Assembly (NCBI RefSeq): GCF_001421765.1
Contig: NZ_LMLA01000003.1
Span: 1 to 64,000, forward strand
Length of the DNA stretch: 64,000 nucleotides
Reading direction: 5' to 3'
Origin: Sphingomonas sp. Leaf32
GTDB lineage: Bacteria; Pseudomonadota; Alphaproteobacteria; Sphingomonadales; Sphingomonadaceae
Within the stretch, counting starts at the first letter, position 1; the number at the start of each line of letters is the position of its first letter. A program made the translations under genes and the position numbers. The notes beneath the pieces are model-generated. The model was not told the DNA's origin and made no database searches. It saw nothing but the letters and a program-made list of their open reading frames with translations. Of the stretch, positions 8,855-17,920 are shown one piece after another.

Positions 8855-9490
8855 ATGGCCTGGACCCGCGACGAGATGGCGGCACGCGCCGCGCGCGAGC
8901 TGAAGGACGGTTTCTACGTCAATCTGGGCATCGGTATCCCGACGCTGGTGGCGAACCATATCCCCGACGGCGTCGAGGTGACGCTGCAGTCGGAAAACGG
9001 GATGCTGGGCATCGGCCCGTTCCCCTGGGCCGGCGAGGAAGACCCCGACCTCATCAACGCCGGCAAGCAGACGATCAGCGAACTGCCGCAGTCGGTCTAT
9101 TTCAGCAGCGCCGACAGCTTCGCCATGATTCGCGGCGGGCATATCGACCTGACCGTGCTGGGGGCGATGGAGGTGTCCGAGAAGGGCGACATCGCCAACT
9201 GGATGATCCCGGGCAAGATGGTGAAGGGGATGGGCGGCGCCATGGACCTGGTCGCCGGGGTCAAGAAGATCATCGTCGTGATGGAACACACGTCGAAGAA
9301 CGGCGACCCGAAGTTCATCCCGGAATGCACGTTGCCGCTGACCGGGCTGGGGGTGGTCGACATGATCGTCACCGACCTGGCGGTGTTCGCGCGGGACGAC
9401 CATGCAAGTCCGTTCCGGCTGATCGAAACCGCGCCGGGGGTGACGGCGGAGGAGGTTCGGGCGAAGACGACGGCGAAGTACGAGGGGTAG
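8855..9490 (+). CDS. scoB: Succinyl-CoA:3-ketoacid CoA-transferase subunit B
   Basis: A 211-residue beta subunit carrying the catalytic glutamate in the [12 protein letters not shown] motif, which forms the glutamyl-CoA intermediate. The N-terminus [19 protein letters not shown] and the [19 protein letters not shown] segment are typical of this family. ATG 8855 has AAGGAG seven bases upstream, inside the end of the preceding phosphatase gene. With ScoA it allows use of acetoacetate, feeding acetoacetyl-CoA to thiolase or to PHB metabolism (a phaB-like gene lies at 18959). Confidence 0.95.
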   Translation: MAWTRDEMAARAARELKDGFYVNLGIGIPTLVANHIPDGVEVTLQSENGMLGIGPFPWAGEEDPDLINAGKQTISELPQSVYFSSADSFAMIRGGHIDLTVLGAMEVSEKGDIANWMIPGKMVKGMGGAMDLVAGVKKIIVVMEHTSKNGDPKFIPECTLPLTGLGVVDMIVTDLAVFARDDHASPFRLIETAPGVTAEEVRAKTTAKYEG

Positions 9491-9500
9491 GGGAAGCAGG

Positions 9501-9735
9501 GTTTTCACGCGGAGGCGCGAAGGCGCGGAGAAGAAGGACGTTTTCGCGCAGAGACACAGAGACGCAGAGAGGTTCGGCGTGTGGCGATGGGGATCTGTCC
9601 GGCAAAGCCTTTCTTTCCGCTGCCCCGATGGCGGAAGGCCGCTGACGCGGCAGAAGGGGCGGTGCGGGCGCAACCTCTCTGCGCCTCTGCGTCTCTGCGC
9701 GAACCAATTCTGCTGCTTGTTCTTCGCGTGAATCG
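9501..9735. repeat. Family C inverted repeat, copy 1
   Basis: Left arm 9501-9571 reads ttttcacgcggaggcgcgaa then a cagagac-rich stretch; right arm 9672-9735 carries the complementary gcctctgcgtctctgcgcg and ends ttcgcgtgaa. The centre contains tccggcaaagcc, which also occurs in the centre of copy 2. It fills most of the 326-base gap 9491-9816, which has no gene. Confidence 0.8.
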
Positions 9736-9816
9736 GCCTTTCGCTCGTCGAGGGCCGCGAGTAATAAAGTGTCGCGAGACCTTCCGTCGCCGACTGTTTT
9801 CGGTTAACGCGCGGGC

Positions 9817-11253
9817 ATGAGCAGCCGTCCGCAAACCCTGTATGAAAAAATCTGGAACGACCATGTCGTCGAACGCCGCGATGACGGCACCTGCCTGATC
9901 TATATCGACCGGCACCTCGTTCACGAGGTCACCAGCCCGCAGGCGTTCGCCGGGCTGCGCGCCAATGGGCGCACCGTGCGCCGGCCCGACCTCACGCTGG
10001 CGGTGCCCGACCATAACCTGCCGACGACGCCGCGCGTCGATGCGGCGGGCCATCGCCTGCCGATCGCCGATCCGGCGAGCGCGCAGCAACTGGCGGCGCT
10101 GGAGAAGAACGCGCCCGATTTCGGCATTCGCTATATCGATGCGACGGCGGCCGAACAGGGGATCGTCCATGTCGTGGGGCCGGAACAGGGCTTCACCCTG
10201 CCGGGCACGACCCTGGTCTGCGGCGATAGCCATACCAGCGCGCACGGGGCGCTGGGCGCGCTGGCGTTCGGGATCGGCACCAGCGAGGTCGAGCATGTGC
10301 TCGCCACGCAGACGCTGCTGCTGCAACAATCGAAGACGATGGAAATCCGCGTCGACGGGACGCTGGGATACGGCGTGTCGGCCAAGGACGTCGTGCTGGC
10401 GATCATCGGCAAGACGGGTGCTGCGGGCGGCACCGGCTATGTCGTCGAATATACCGGCGACGTCATTCGCGCCCTGTCGATCGAGGGGCGGCTGACCGTC
10501 AGCAACATGTCGATCGAGGGCGGCGCGCGCGCCGGGCTGATCGCGCCGGACGACACGACCTTCGCCTATCTGAACGGGCGGCCGATGGCGCCGAAGGGCG
10601 ACGCGTGGACCCAGGCGGTCGAGTATTGGCGGACGCTGCCGAGCGACCCGCAAGCGGTGTATGACAAGGTGGTGCAGTTGCACGCCAGCGACATCGCGCC
10701 GTCGCTGACCTGGGGTACGAGTCCCGAGGATGTCGTGCCGATCACCGGGGTCGTGCCCTCGCCCGACAGCTTCGCCGATCCGAGCAAGCGCGTCGCGGCG
10801 CAGAAATCGCTCGACTATATGGGCCTGACGCCGGGCACGCGGATGCAGGATGTGCCGGTCAGTTATATCTTCATCGGCAGCTGCACCAACAGCCGGATCG
10901 AGGACCTGCGCGCCGCCGCCAGCGTCGTGAAGGGGCGGCATGTCGCGGGCGGGATCAAGCAGGCGCTGGTCGTGCCCGGATCGGGGCTGGTCAAGCGTCA
11001 GGCCGAGGCCGAGGGGCTGGACCGCATCTTTACCGAAGCCGGCTTCGAATGGCGCGAACCCGGCTGTTCGATGTGCCTGGCGATGAACCCGGACAAGGTG
11101 CCGCCGGGCGAACGCTGCGCTTCCACCAGCAACCGCAATTTCGTAGGACGGCAGGGTCCGGGCGCGCGGACGCACCTGCTCAGCCCCGCCATGGCGGCGG
11201 CGGCGGCGGTGACCGGGCGGCTGGCCGATGTACGCGAACTGGTGACGGAGTAG
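9817..11253 (+). CDS. leuC: 3-isopropylmalate dehydratase large subunit
   Basis: A 478-residue [4Fe-4S] aconitase-family subunit which, with LeuD, isomerises 2- to 3-isopropylmalate in leucine synthesis. Cluster cysteines are visible in [14 protein letters not shown], in [12 protein letters not shown] and in [12 protein letters not shown]. The N-terminus [13 protein letters not shown] is typical, and the length is normal. LeuD lies 0.96 kb downstream, after a 41-codon ORF and a metallo-beta-lactamase gene, all on the same strand with overlaps. No strong ribosome site is seen before ATG 9817. Confidence 0.97.
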   Translation: MSSRPQTLYEKIWNDHVVERRDDGTCLIYIDRHLVHEVTSPQAFAGLRANGRTVRRPDLTLAVPDHNLPTTPRVDAAGHRLPIADPASAQQLAALEKNAPDFGIRYIDATAAEQGIVHVVGPEQGFTLPGTTLVCGDSHTSAHGALGALAFGIGTSEVEHVLATQTLLLQQSKTMEIRVDGTLGYGVSAKDVVLAIIGKTGAAGGTGYVVEYTGDVIRALSIEGRLTVSNMSIEGGARAGLIAPDDTTFAYLNGRPMAPKGDAWTQAVEYWRTLPSDPQAVYDKVVQLHASDIAPSLTWGTSPEDVVPITGVVPSPDSFADPSKRVAAQKSLDYMGLTPGTRMQDVPVSYIFIGSCTNSRIEDLRAAASVVKGRHVAGGIKQALVVPGSGLVKRQAEAEGLDRIFTEAGFEWREPGCSMCLAMNPDKVPPGERCASTSNRNFVGRQGPGARTHLLSPAMAAAAAVTGRLADVRELVTE

Positions 11254-11257
11254 GCAG

Positions 11258-11383
11258 ATGAAGCGGGTTCTGGTCGCGTTGATCGCGGGCGCGGTGTTGA
11301 GCGGCATGGCGGCGGCCTATGCCTCGGTCCGTCCGGCCAAGGCGGCGACGCCGTCGTCACCGCGGACGGACGCCCGCCCGTGA
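11258..11383 (+). CDS. Small secreted or membrane peptide, unknown
   Basis: A 41-codon frame starting five bases after the leuC stop. It encodes MKRVLVALIAGAVLSGMAAA followed by a short polar, proline- and threonine-rich tail, which looks like a signal peptide or single membrane anchor. The TGA overlaps the GTG start of the next gene (GTGA, 4 bases), the same tight coupling seen across the cluster. That spacing and the signal-like N-terminus argue that it is translated, but I recognise no family. Confidence 0.5.
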   Translation: MKRVLVALIAGAVLSGMAAAYASVRPAKAATPSSPRTDARP

Positions 11384-12216
11384 TCGCACGGTTCGCGGCG
11401 GCGGCCGCGTTGCTGCTGACGATGGGACAGGCGCCTGCGCCCGCGCCCAGGGGTGCCGATGTCGAGCTGTGGCGGCTGGATTGCGGGCAGGTGCAGGTCA
11501 ACGACCTCAATGCCTTTTCCGACACGCTGGCCTATTCGGGGCAGAAAAAGCGGCTGGTCGTCAGCTGCTATCTGATCCGCCATGGCAGCGAGTATCTGCT
11601 GTGGGACACGGGCCTGCCCGAAGCGGTGATCGGCAAGCCGGTGAGCAGCACCGATGCGATGTCGCCGATCCTGACCACGACGATCAAGAAGCAACTGGCG
11701 CAGATCGGCGTGAAGCCTGAACAGATCGGTCGCGTCGGCATCAGCCATTATCATTTCGACCATAGTGGTCAGGCGGCGGGCTTTCCGGGCGCGACGCTGT
11801 TGATCGGCAAGGGCGATGTCGATGCACTGACGACGGGCAAGCCCGGCACCAGCACCGAACCGCTCAAGCCGTGGTTCGGCGGCGGCGCGAAGATCGAGGG
11901 CGTCGACGGCGACAAGGACGTGTTCGGCGACGGCAGCGTCACCATGCTGAACCTGCCCGGCCATACCCCGGGGCATCACGCGCTGCTGGTGGTGCTGAAG
12001 AACAAGGGGCCGGTATTATTATCGGGCGACCTCGCGCATTTCCGCGAGAATTATGACAGCAACGGCGTGCCGCCGTTCAACACCGATCGCGCGGCCACGC
12101 TCGCCTCGCTCGACCGGTTCAAGCAGCTGGCGGGCAATGTGAAGGCGACCGTGATCCTGCAACACGAAGCGAACGACGTGGCCAGGCTGCCGACGTTCCC
12201 GGCATCGGCTCGCTGA
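11380..12216 (+). CDS. Secreted metallo-beta-lactamase-fold hydrolase (AHL-lactonase-like)
   Basis: A 278-residue MBL-fold hydrolase with a signal peptide ([20 protein letters not shown]). The zinc motif is [10 protein letters not shown], with further ligands in [10 protein letters not shown] and the aspartate of LLSGDLAHF. The overall layout matches the N-acyl-homoserine lactonase (AttM/AiiA-like) branch, but that branch includes lactonases of other specificity, and a periplasmic location would be unusual for quorum quenching. GTG 11380 overlaps the preceding small ORF by four bases, and its TGA overlaps the ATG of leuD by one base, so it is inserted in the leuC-leuD transcript. Confidence 0.85.
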   Translation: MIARFAAAAALLLTMGQAPAPAPRGADVELWRLDCGQVQVNDLNAFSDTLAYSGQKKRLVVSCYLIRHGSEYLLWDTGLPEAVIGKPVSSTDAMSPILTTTIKKQLAQIGVKPEQIGRVGISHYHFDHSGQAAGFPGATLLIGKGDVDALTTGKPGTSTEPLKPWFGGGAKIEGVDGDKDVFGDGSVTMLNLPGHTPGHHALLVVLKNKGPVLLSGDLAHFRENYDSNGVPPFNTDRAATLASLDRFKQLAGNVKATVILQHEANDVARLPTFPASAR

Positions 12217-12845
12217 TGGAGCCGATCACCAAGGTCGAAGGGCGCGCCTATCCGTGGGGCGCCAAGAATATCGACACCGACATCATCATCCCGGCGCACT
12301 GGCTGAAGACCACCACCCGCGAAGGGTTGGGCAAGGGCGCGTTCGAAAGCGTGCGGGCGGAACCGGGCAATATCTTCGACGATCCGCGCTATGCCGGGGC
12401 GCCGGTGCTGATCGCGGGGGAGAATTTCGGCTGCGGGTCGAGCCGCGAACATGCCGCATGGGCGCTGACCGACATGGGTGTCCGCGCGGTGATCGCGCCG
12501 AGCTTTTCCGACATCTTCTCCGGCAACGCGATCAAGAACGGCATCGTGACGGTCGTGTTGCCGCAGGAGGCGATCGACCGGCTGGTCGCGGTCGCGGAGA
12601 CCGACACCGTCGCCGTCGATCTGGAGACGATGACCGTCACCACGCCGTACCAGGACCGGTTCCCCTTCGACCTCGATCCCTTTCGTCGCCAGTGCCTGAT
12701 GGAAGGGCTGGACGAGATCGGCATGACGCTGGCACAAGATACCGCGATTTCGAAATACGAGTCCGGTGTGGCGGCGGCCCGACCGTGGCTCCATGGGGAG
12801 AGCGGTGATGCGGGCGTTGTTGTCGAAGGAAGCAGGCGGGCCTGA
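12216..12845 (+). CDS. leuD: 3-isopropylmalate dehydratase small subunit
   Basis: A 209-residue swivel-domain subunit of isopropylmalate isomerase. Diagnostic segments are [15 protein letters not shown], the [17 protein letters not shown] substrate loop and [17 protein letters not shown]. The start codon overlaps the stop of the preceding hydrolase gene (TGATG). The last 13 or so residues ([17 protein letters not shown]) look like a frame run-on beyond the usual C-terminus, and they overlap the next gene by 38 bases. Confidence 0.96.
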   Translation: MEPITKVEGRAYPWGAKNIDTDIIIPAHWLKTTTREGLGKGAFESVRAEPGNIFDDPRYAGAPVLIAGENFGCGSSREHAAWALTDMGVRAVIAPSFSDIFSGNAIKNGIVTVVLPQEAIDRLVAVAETDTVAVDLETMTVTTPYQDRFPFDLDPFRRQCLMEGLDEIGMTLAQDTAISKYESGVAAARPWLHGESGDAGVVVEGSRRA

Positions 12846-13803
12846 CACGCTGACCATCGGCGACCTGCCCGAGCCGGAGCCGGGCAGGGGGCAGGTCGTC
12901 GTCGCGGTGCGGGCGTGTGCGGTCAATTATCCCGACGTCCTGATAATCGAGGATAAATACCAGTTCCGCCCCGCACGGCCCTTTGCGCCGGGCGGTGAAG
13001 TGGCGGGCGTGATCGAGCGCGTCGGCGAGGGCGTAACCGACTGGGCGGTCGGCGACCGGGTGATCGCGGTCACCGGCCATGGCGGGATGGTCGAGAAGCT
13101 GGCGGTCGCGACGCCCATGCTCCACCGCCTGCCACCAAACCGTAGTTTCGAAGAGGGCGCGGCGCTGCTGCTGGCCTATGCCACCGCGACCCATGCGCTG
13201 GTCGATCGCGGGCGGATCGCGCAAGAGCAGACGCTGCTGGTGCTGGGCGCGGCGGGGGGCGTCGGGCTGGCGACGATCGAGCTGGGCAAGGCGTTCGGCG
13301 CGCGGGTCGTGGCGGCGGTATCGTCGGAGGAAAAGGCAGCCGCCGCGCGGGCGGCGGGGGCGGATGACGTGGTGGTCTATCCCTACGCACCGCTCGACCG
13401 GGACGCGTCCAAGGCGCTGGCGGAGGCGTTCAAGGCGGCGGTCGGCCCCAACGGCGCGGACATCGTGTTCGATCCGGTCGGCGGCGACTATGCCGAACCG
13501 GCGCTGCGCTGCGTCGGATGGGAGGGCCGTTATCTGGTGGTCGGTTTCCCGGCGGGCATCCCGAAGCTGCCGCTCAACCTGACGTTGCTCAAAAGCTGCG
13601 ACGTGTGCGGCGTGTTCTGGGGCGCGTTCGCGATGCGCGATCCGGCGGCGAATGCGGCGCATGTGGCGACGCTGTTCCGGCTGTGGGACGAGGGCAGGAT
13701 TTCGCCGCGGGTGACGGGGACGTTCCCGTTGGAGCGCGGCGGCGAGGCGATCGCGGCGCTTGCCGGCCGGCAGGTCATCGGGAAGCTGGTGGTGGTGCCG
13801 TAA
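12808..13803 (+). CDS. NADPH:quinone oxidoreductase family protein
   Basis: A 331-residue zinc-free medium-chain dehydrogenase/reductase. The N-terminal GroES-like domain has the [16 protein letters not shown] segment typical of quinone reductases and the [16 protein letters not shown] stretch. The Rossmann motif is [18 protein letters not shown]. Such enzymes reduce quinones or enoyl thioesters with NADPH. ATG 12808 follows GGGGAG and lies within the 3' end of leuD, so translation is probably coupled. Confidence 0.9.
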   Translation: MRALLSKEAGGPDTLTIGDLPEPEPGRGQVVVAVRACAVNYPDVLIIEDKYQFRPARPFAPGGEVAGVIERVGEGVTDWAVGDRVIAVTGHGGMVEKLAVATPMLHRLPPNRSFEEGAALLLAYATATHALVDRGRIAQEQTLLVLGAAGGVGLATIELGKAFGARVVAAVSSEEKAAAARAAGADDVVVYPYAPLDRDASKALAEAFKAAVGPNGADIVFDPVGGDYAEPALRCVGWEGRYLVVGFPAGIPKLPLNLTLLKSCDVCGVFWGAFAMRDPAANAAHVATLFRLWDEGRISPRVTGTFPLERGGEAIAALAGRQVIGKLVVVP

Positions 13804-13805
13804 GC

Positions 13806-13989
13806 GGTTTTCACGCGGAGGCGCGGAGGAAGAAGAAGGCAGGTTTCGCGCAGAGACGCGGAGACGCAGAGGGGTTGTGAAGCCGGCAGCGTCAGCCTTT
13901 CCGGCAAAGCCCTGTAATTCCGCTGGTGGGATAAGAGCCGCTTTCGCGGCGGGCACTTGTCCTCTGCGTCTCCGCGCCTTCGCGTGAAA
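13806..13989. repeat. Family C inverted repeat, copy 2
   Basis: The left arm begins ggttttcacgcggaggcgcg and runs through a cagagacgcggagacgcag stretch. The right arm is cctctgcgtctccgcgcctt then cgcgtgaaa. The centre contains tttccggcaaagcc as in copy 1. It fills most of the 306-base gap 13804-14109, where no gene is seen. Confidence 0.8.
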
Positions 13990-14109
13990 CCTTTCCCGAT
14001 CGTCCGTCGGGCAATCGGCGGTGGCGGTCGATGGAGGCCGCTTGCACGGGCGTTGCGCGTAACCCTGTCGCGTCCTATCTCGCGGGGAAGGGATGCGTAG
14101 GGGAATGCG

Positions 14110-14433
14110 ATGACGATGTTCGATGACCGGGAGCGTGCGTTCGAGGCCAAGTTTGCCCGCGATGGCGAAATGGCGTTCCGGGTCACGGCGCGGCGCAACA
14201 AGCTGCTGGGCCAATGGGCGGCCGGGCGGATGGAGCTGACCCCCGCCGAAACCGATGCCTATGCGACCTCGGTCGTGCAGGCCGATTTTGAGGAAGTCGG
14301 CGACGAGGACGTGCTCCGCAAGTTGCTGTCCGACCTGTCGGCGGCCGGCGTCGACTGCGACGAGGCCGTGATCCGGCAGGCGATGGCCGATTGCGATGTC
14401 GAAGCGCGTCGCCAGCTCCTCGGGAGCATCTGA
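14110..14433 (+). CDS. DUF1476 protein, F1-ATPase zeta-subunit family
   Basis: A 107-residue, mostly helical protein beginning MTMFDDRERAFEAKFARDGE, the DUF1476 signature. Members in Paracoccus and relatives are the zeta subunit that inhibits the F1Fo-ATPase rotor by an N-terminal helix. That activity has been shown for some members; in sphingomonads it is inferred. The C-terminal half has the acidic EEVGDEDVLRKLLSDL segment. ATG 14110 has AGGGGA five bases upstream. The bolA gene starts one base after its stop. Confidence 0.9.
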   Translation: MTMFDDRERAFEAKFARDGEMAFRVTARRNKLLGQWAAGRMELTPAETDAYATSVVQADFEEVGDEDVLRKLLSDLSAAGVDCDEAVIRQAMADCDVEARRQLLGSI

Positions 14434-14434
14434 C

Positions 14435-14671
14435 ATGCCGATGGAGGCACAGGCGATCGAGGCGCTGATCGTGGCGGCGATCCCCGATGCGGTGGTCGAG
14501 ATCACCGATCTGGCTGGTGACGGCGACCATTATGCCGCGCGGGTCGTGTCGGAAAGCTTCCGGGGCAAGCCGCGCATCGCGCAGCAACGCGCGGTCTATG
14601 CCGCGCTCGGCGGGCGGATGGGCGGCGAACTCCACGCGCTGCAACTGACCACCGGCGTTCCCCAGACCTGA
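14435..14671 (+). CDS. BolA-family iron-sulfur partner protein
   Basis: A 78-residue BolA protein with the class II KH-like fold. It has IEALIVAAIPDAVVEITDLAGDGDHYAARVVS, then the RQRAVYAAL-type helix (here AQQRAVYAALGGRMGGELHAL) with the conserved C-terminal histidine. BolA proteins bind monothiol glutaredoxins through a shared [2Fe-2S] cluster and signal iron status. The grxD gene follows after 32 bases, matching that partnership. ATG 14435 has GGGAG eight bases upstream; ATG 14441 is possible. Confidence 0.93.
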   Translation: MPMEAQAIEALIVAAIPDAVVEITDLAGDGDHYAARVVSESFRGKPRIAQQRAVYAALGGRMGGELHALQLTTGVPQT

Positions 14672-14703
14672 ATTGCCTACGCGGCTGCCAAAAGGAAATG
14701 ACG

Positions 14704-15024
14704 ATGACCGACGATACCAGTGCCCGCATCGATGCGGTGGTGAAGAACAACGATGTGGTGCTGTTCATGAAGGGCAGCCCGCTGTTCCCGCAATGCGGCT
14801 TTTCCAGCCGGGCGGTGGCGATCCTGAACCACCTGAACGCACAGTTCGAAAGCGTCGACGTGCTGCAGGACCAGGGCATCCGCCAGGGGATCAAGGCCTA
14901 TTCGGACTGGCCGACCATCCCGCAGCTCTATGTCGGCGGCGAGTTCGTCGGCGGATCGGACATCATGATGGAAATGTACGAGAGCGGCGAGCTGGCCGAG
15001 CTGCTGGGCGGCAAGGCAGCCTGA
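14704..15024 (+). CDS. grxD: Monothiol glutaredoxin, Grx4 family
   Basis: A 106-residue monothiol glutaredoxin carrying the CGFS active site in FPQCGFSSRAV, a glutathione-binding WPTIPQLYVGGEFVGG segment, and KGSPLFPQ preceding the cysteine. It acts in the cytosol as an iron-sulfur cluster carrier, typically with BolA. ATG 14704 is preferred to ATG 14698 because the AAAGGA ribosome site is too close to the latter. It is the last gene of the DUF1476-bolA-grxD group; palindromes follow. Confidence 0.95.
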   Translation: MTDDTSARIDAVVKNNDVVLFMKGSPLFPQCGFSSRAVAILNHLNAQFESVDVLQDQGIRQGIKAYSDWPTIPQLYVGGEFVGGSDIMMEMYESGELAELLGGKAA

Positions 15025-15140
15025 GGGCTGGGGTGTAGCCCTGCAGGCGTGGTGGGCAGAAGATCCGGCGACGCGGCTTGGGACCGAGCGACCTTCGGCT
15101 ATTCCCGGTTTTGTTCCTGATCGCCGCCTCCATCCCCTTC

Positions 15141-15247
15141 GTCACCCCGGACTTGTTCCGGGGCCCACGGCGCGGCAATCGGTGCGGTGTGCGCCTCTAT
15201 CGACCGCGATTGCGGCTCGGTGGACCCCGGAATGAATCCGGGGTGAC
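15141..15247. repeat. Family A palindrome, copy 3 (long unit)
   Basis: Arms begin gtcaccccggacttgttccg and end aatccggggtgac. The loop shares text with copy 4 at 21280 (for example gcaatcggtgc against tcaatcggtgc, and atcgaccgcg in both), so the repeated unit is longer than the arms, roughly 110-170 bases. Confidence 0.85.
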
Positions 15248-15330
15248 GATAGGCCGGTGAATATTGATCCGTCCTTAGTCGAGGCGACGGTTTGGGGCGG
15301 GGGTGCCCTGCCTTCAGTGAAACAGAAGAA

Positions 15331-15416
15331 GTGGAACCCCGGATCAAGTCCGGGGTGCCGTGGAACGGCAGTTTCGCCACGAACCACGCCCCCTCCCCCC
15401 ACCGGGGAGGATTTGC
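15331..15416. repeat. Half copy of family A followed by a family D-like half
   Basis: 15331-15362 is a single family A arm (aaccccggatcaagtccggg). At 15387-15416 ccccctccccccaccgggg then aggattt resembles one arm of the family D repeat at 33172. Together with copy 3 these occupy most of the 404-base gap 15025-15428, which holds no supportable gene. Confidence 0.65.
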
Positions 15417-15428
15417 TACGGCACATCC

Positions 15429-17660
15429 ATGGCCGCACCGACCACCCCCCGCATCACCCGCCGCACCCTGCTGATCGGCGGCGGAGCCGGGGTGGGGCTG
15501 GTCGTCGCCTGGGGGCTGTGGCCGCGCCGCTATGGCGTCAACCTAGCGGCGGCGGAGGGGGAGAGCATCTTCGGCCCCTATCTGAAGATCGGTGCCGACG
15601 GGCAGGTGACCGTCGCGGTGCCGCAGGCCGAACATGGCCAGGGCGTCTATACCGCCATGCCGCAGATCGTCGCCGATGAACTGGGCGCGGACTGGCGCAC
15701 GGTCGCGGTGGAGGCCGCGCCGATCAACCCGCTCTATGCCAATCCGCTGGCCGCCGGCATCCTATTCGGCGATGCGCTGGCGCTGCTGCCGGCCGCGACG
15801 CGGGCGACCCATGCCGAGCGCACCGCGCTGATGCTGACCGCCGGGTCGACCTCGATCCGCCGGTTCGAAGGGCCGCTGCGGGAAGCAGGGGCGGCGGCGC
15901 GGGTGTTGCTGTGCAAGGCGGCGGCGCGGGGCTGGGGCGGGGACTGGCGCAGCTGCGGTACCGCCGATGGCTTCGTGGTCATGGGCGATCGGCGCGAACG
16001 CTTCGGCGCGCTGGCCGAGGCGGCGGCGCGCGAGAGCCTGCCGGGCGGTGAACTACCCTATCGCATCGGCGACGAAAAACGGCTGGTCGGCACCGCCCAG
16101 CCCCGGCTGGACGCGCCGGCGAAGGTCGATGGCAGCGCGACCTTCGCCGCCGATGTCCGCAAGCCGGGCATGGTCTTCGCCTCGATCCGGCAGGGACCGA
16201 TCGGCGACACGCGGCTGCTGAGCGTCGACAAGGCGGCGGCGGATGCGGTGCCGGGCGTCGTCAGCGTGATCGAGACCGATCGCTGGGTCGCCGCCGCCGC
16301 CACGACCTGGTGGGCTGCCAATCGCGCGGTCGACGCAATGGCGCCACGGTTCGAGACGCACGGGCTGGTCGATGACGCATCGATCGCCACCGCGCTCGAC
16401 ACCGCGCTGTCGGGCGAGGGTGCACGGGTGCACGAGGCGGGCGACGTCGATGCGGCGTTTGCGGGCGGGCGGACGCAGACCGCGACCTACCGGGTCGGTG
16501 CGGCGCTGCATGGTGCGATCGAGCCGACCTGCGCCACCGCCGAATGGAGCGACGGCACGCTGACCCTGTGGATGCCGACCCAGGCCCCGACGCTGGCCCG
16601 CGCCGCCGCCGCGCGGGCGATCGGCATCGCCGAGGATCGGGTCGTGCTGCACCCGACCATCGCCGGGGGATCGTTCGGCGCGAACCTCGACCACCGAGTC
16701 GCTGAACAGGCGGCGGTGCTGGCGCGCAAGCTGGAAAAGCCGGTGCAGCTCACCTGGTCGCGGGGCGAGGATTGTCTGGCGGACCGCTACCGCGCGCCCG
16801 CCGCCGCGCGGATGACGGCGCGGCTGGGGCGGGGGGGCGCGATCCTTGGCTGGCGGGCGCAGGTGGCGGCGCCGCGCACGGGGCGTGATCTGGCGCGGTT
16901 GCTGCTGGGTGGCGATGTTGCGGCCTCGCTGGCCATGGCGTTGCCGGGCGACCGGGGCGATGCGCTGGCGACCGATGGCGCGGTGCCGGCCTATGGCATC
17001 CCCAACCTGGCGGTCGATCATCACCCGGCCGAACTGGGCCTGCCCGCCGGATGGTGGCGGTCGGGCGCGCATAGCTATACCGCGTTCTTCACCGAATGCT
17101 TCCTCGACGAACTGGCCGGGTTCGCAGGCATGGAAGCGCATTCGTTCCGTATCGCGATGCTGGGCGGCGACGTGGCGCTGGCCCGCTGCTTGTCGACCGT
17201 CGCGACGATGGGCGGGTGGCAGGGCGGGGTGCCGGGCAGCGCGCAGGGCATCGCCTGTCACCGGATGCGCGGATCGGCCATCGCCTGCATGGCGGAGGCG
17301 CATATCGGCGACGATCAGCGGGTGAAGGTCGATCGGCTGGTCGTCGCGGTCGATTGCGGGCGGGTCATCAACCCCGATCTGGTCCGGCAACAGATCGAGG
17401 GCGGGCTGATCTTCGGCATGGCGATGGCGACCGGGGCGTCGACGGGGTTCGAGGCGAACCTGCCCGGCGTGCGCGGTTTCGGCGGGCTGAACCTGCCACG
17501 TCTGGCCGACAGTCCGGAGATCATGATCGAGATCGTCGAGTCCGACGCCGATCCGGGCGGGGTCAGCGAACTGGCGGTGCCGGTGGTGGCACCGGCCATC
17601 ACCAACGCGCTGCACGCGGCGACCGGGCGGCGCTATCGGTCGTTGCCGTTGCTGGGGTGA
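15429..17660 (+). CDS. Molybdopterin-binding aldehyde/isoquinoline oxidoreductase large subunit
   Basis: A 743-residue xanthine-oxidase-family molybdenum subunit of the periplasmic IorB/CoxL-like branch. It has a Tat signal (ITRRTLLIGGGAGVG) at about residues 10-35. Cofactor-binding segments include VPQAEHGQGVYTAMPQI, GGSFGANLDHRVAEQA and the C-terminal GVSELAVPVVAPAI, whose glutamate is the probable molybdenum-site base. Substrates in this branch are N-heterocycles or aldehydes; the real substrate is unknown. The usual 2Fe-2S small subunit gene (IorA type) is not next to it, so it is an orphan here. ATG 15429 is chosen to place the Tat motif properly; its ribosome site is weak. Confidence 0.88.
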   Translation: MAAPTTPRITRRTLLIGGGAGVGLVVAWGLWPRRYGVNLAAAEGESIFGPYLKIGADGQVTVAVPQAEHGQGVYTAMPQIVADELGADWRTVAVEAAPINPLYANPLAAGILFGDALALLPAATRATHAERTALMLTAGSTSIRRFEGPLREAGAAARVLLCKAAARGWGGDWRSCGTADGFVVMGDRRERFGALAEAAARESLPGGELPYRIGDEKRLVGTAQPRLDAPAKVDGSATFAADVRKPGMVFASIRQGPIGDTRLLSVDKAAADAVPGVVSVIETDRWVAAAATTWWAANRAVDAMAPRFETHGLVDDASIATALDTALSGEGARVHEAGDVDAAFAGGRTQTATYRVGAALHGAIEPTCATAEWSDGTLTLWMPTQAPTLARAAAARAIGIAEDRVVLHPTIAGGSFGANLDHRVAEQAAVLARKLEKPVQLTWSRGEDCLADRYRAPAAARMTARLGRGGAILGWRAQVAAPRTGRDLARLLLGGDVAASLAMALPGDRGDALATDGAVPAYGIPNLAVDHHPAELGLPAGWWRSGAHSYTAFFTECFLDELAGFAGMEAHSFRIAMLGGDVALARCLSTVATMGGWQGGVPGSAQGIACHRMRGSAIACMAEAHIGDDQRVKVDRLVVAVDCGRVINPDLVRQQIEGGLIFGMAMATGASTGFEANLPGVRGFGGLNLPRLADSPEIMIEIVESDADPGGVSELAVPVVAPAITNALHAATGRRYRSLPLLG

Positions 17661-17685
17661 GGCGGGCGTTCAGGCAGGAAGAGGG

Positions 17686-17844
17686 TTCACGCGAAGGCGC
17701 GGAGACGCGAAGGAGTTGCGCGGCAGGACGCCGCACCCGCGCCAGCGGCCTCCTCCCGCATGGTCAGCGAACGATGTCGTCTCCCGATCGCGAAGCGACG
17801 CCACGGACGCAACCCCCTTCGCGTCTCCGCGCCTTCGCGTGAAA
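17686..17844. repeat. Family C inverted repeat, copy 3 (perfect outer arms)
   Basis: The left outer arm (ttcacgcgaaggcgcggaga, running on to 17714) is the exact reverse complement of the right arm ending cgccttcgcgtgaa at about 17843, over 28 bases. It lies in the 260-base gap between the molybdoenzyme and hemH; no gene is seen there. Confidence 0.85.
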
Positions 17845-17920
17845 CCGAATCCTTCTTCCCCTTTCCCCGCCCCAAAATACAGCTTGCCCCGAACCGCCGC
17901 GTCGCGCGTTAACCCGGCCC

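Noticed and set aside
12796..12845. LeuD C-terminal extension as a real domain
   Set aside because: The last residues have no similarity to the family and fall in the overlap with the start of the next gene; most likely a run-on to the next stop.
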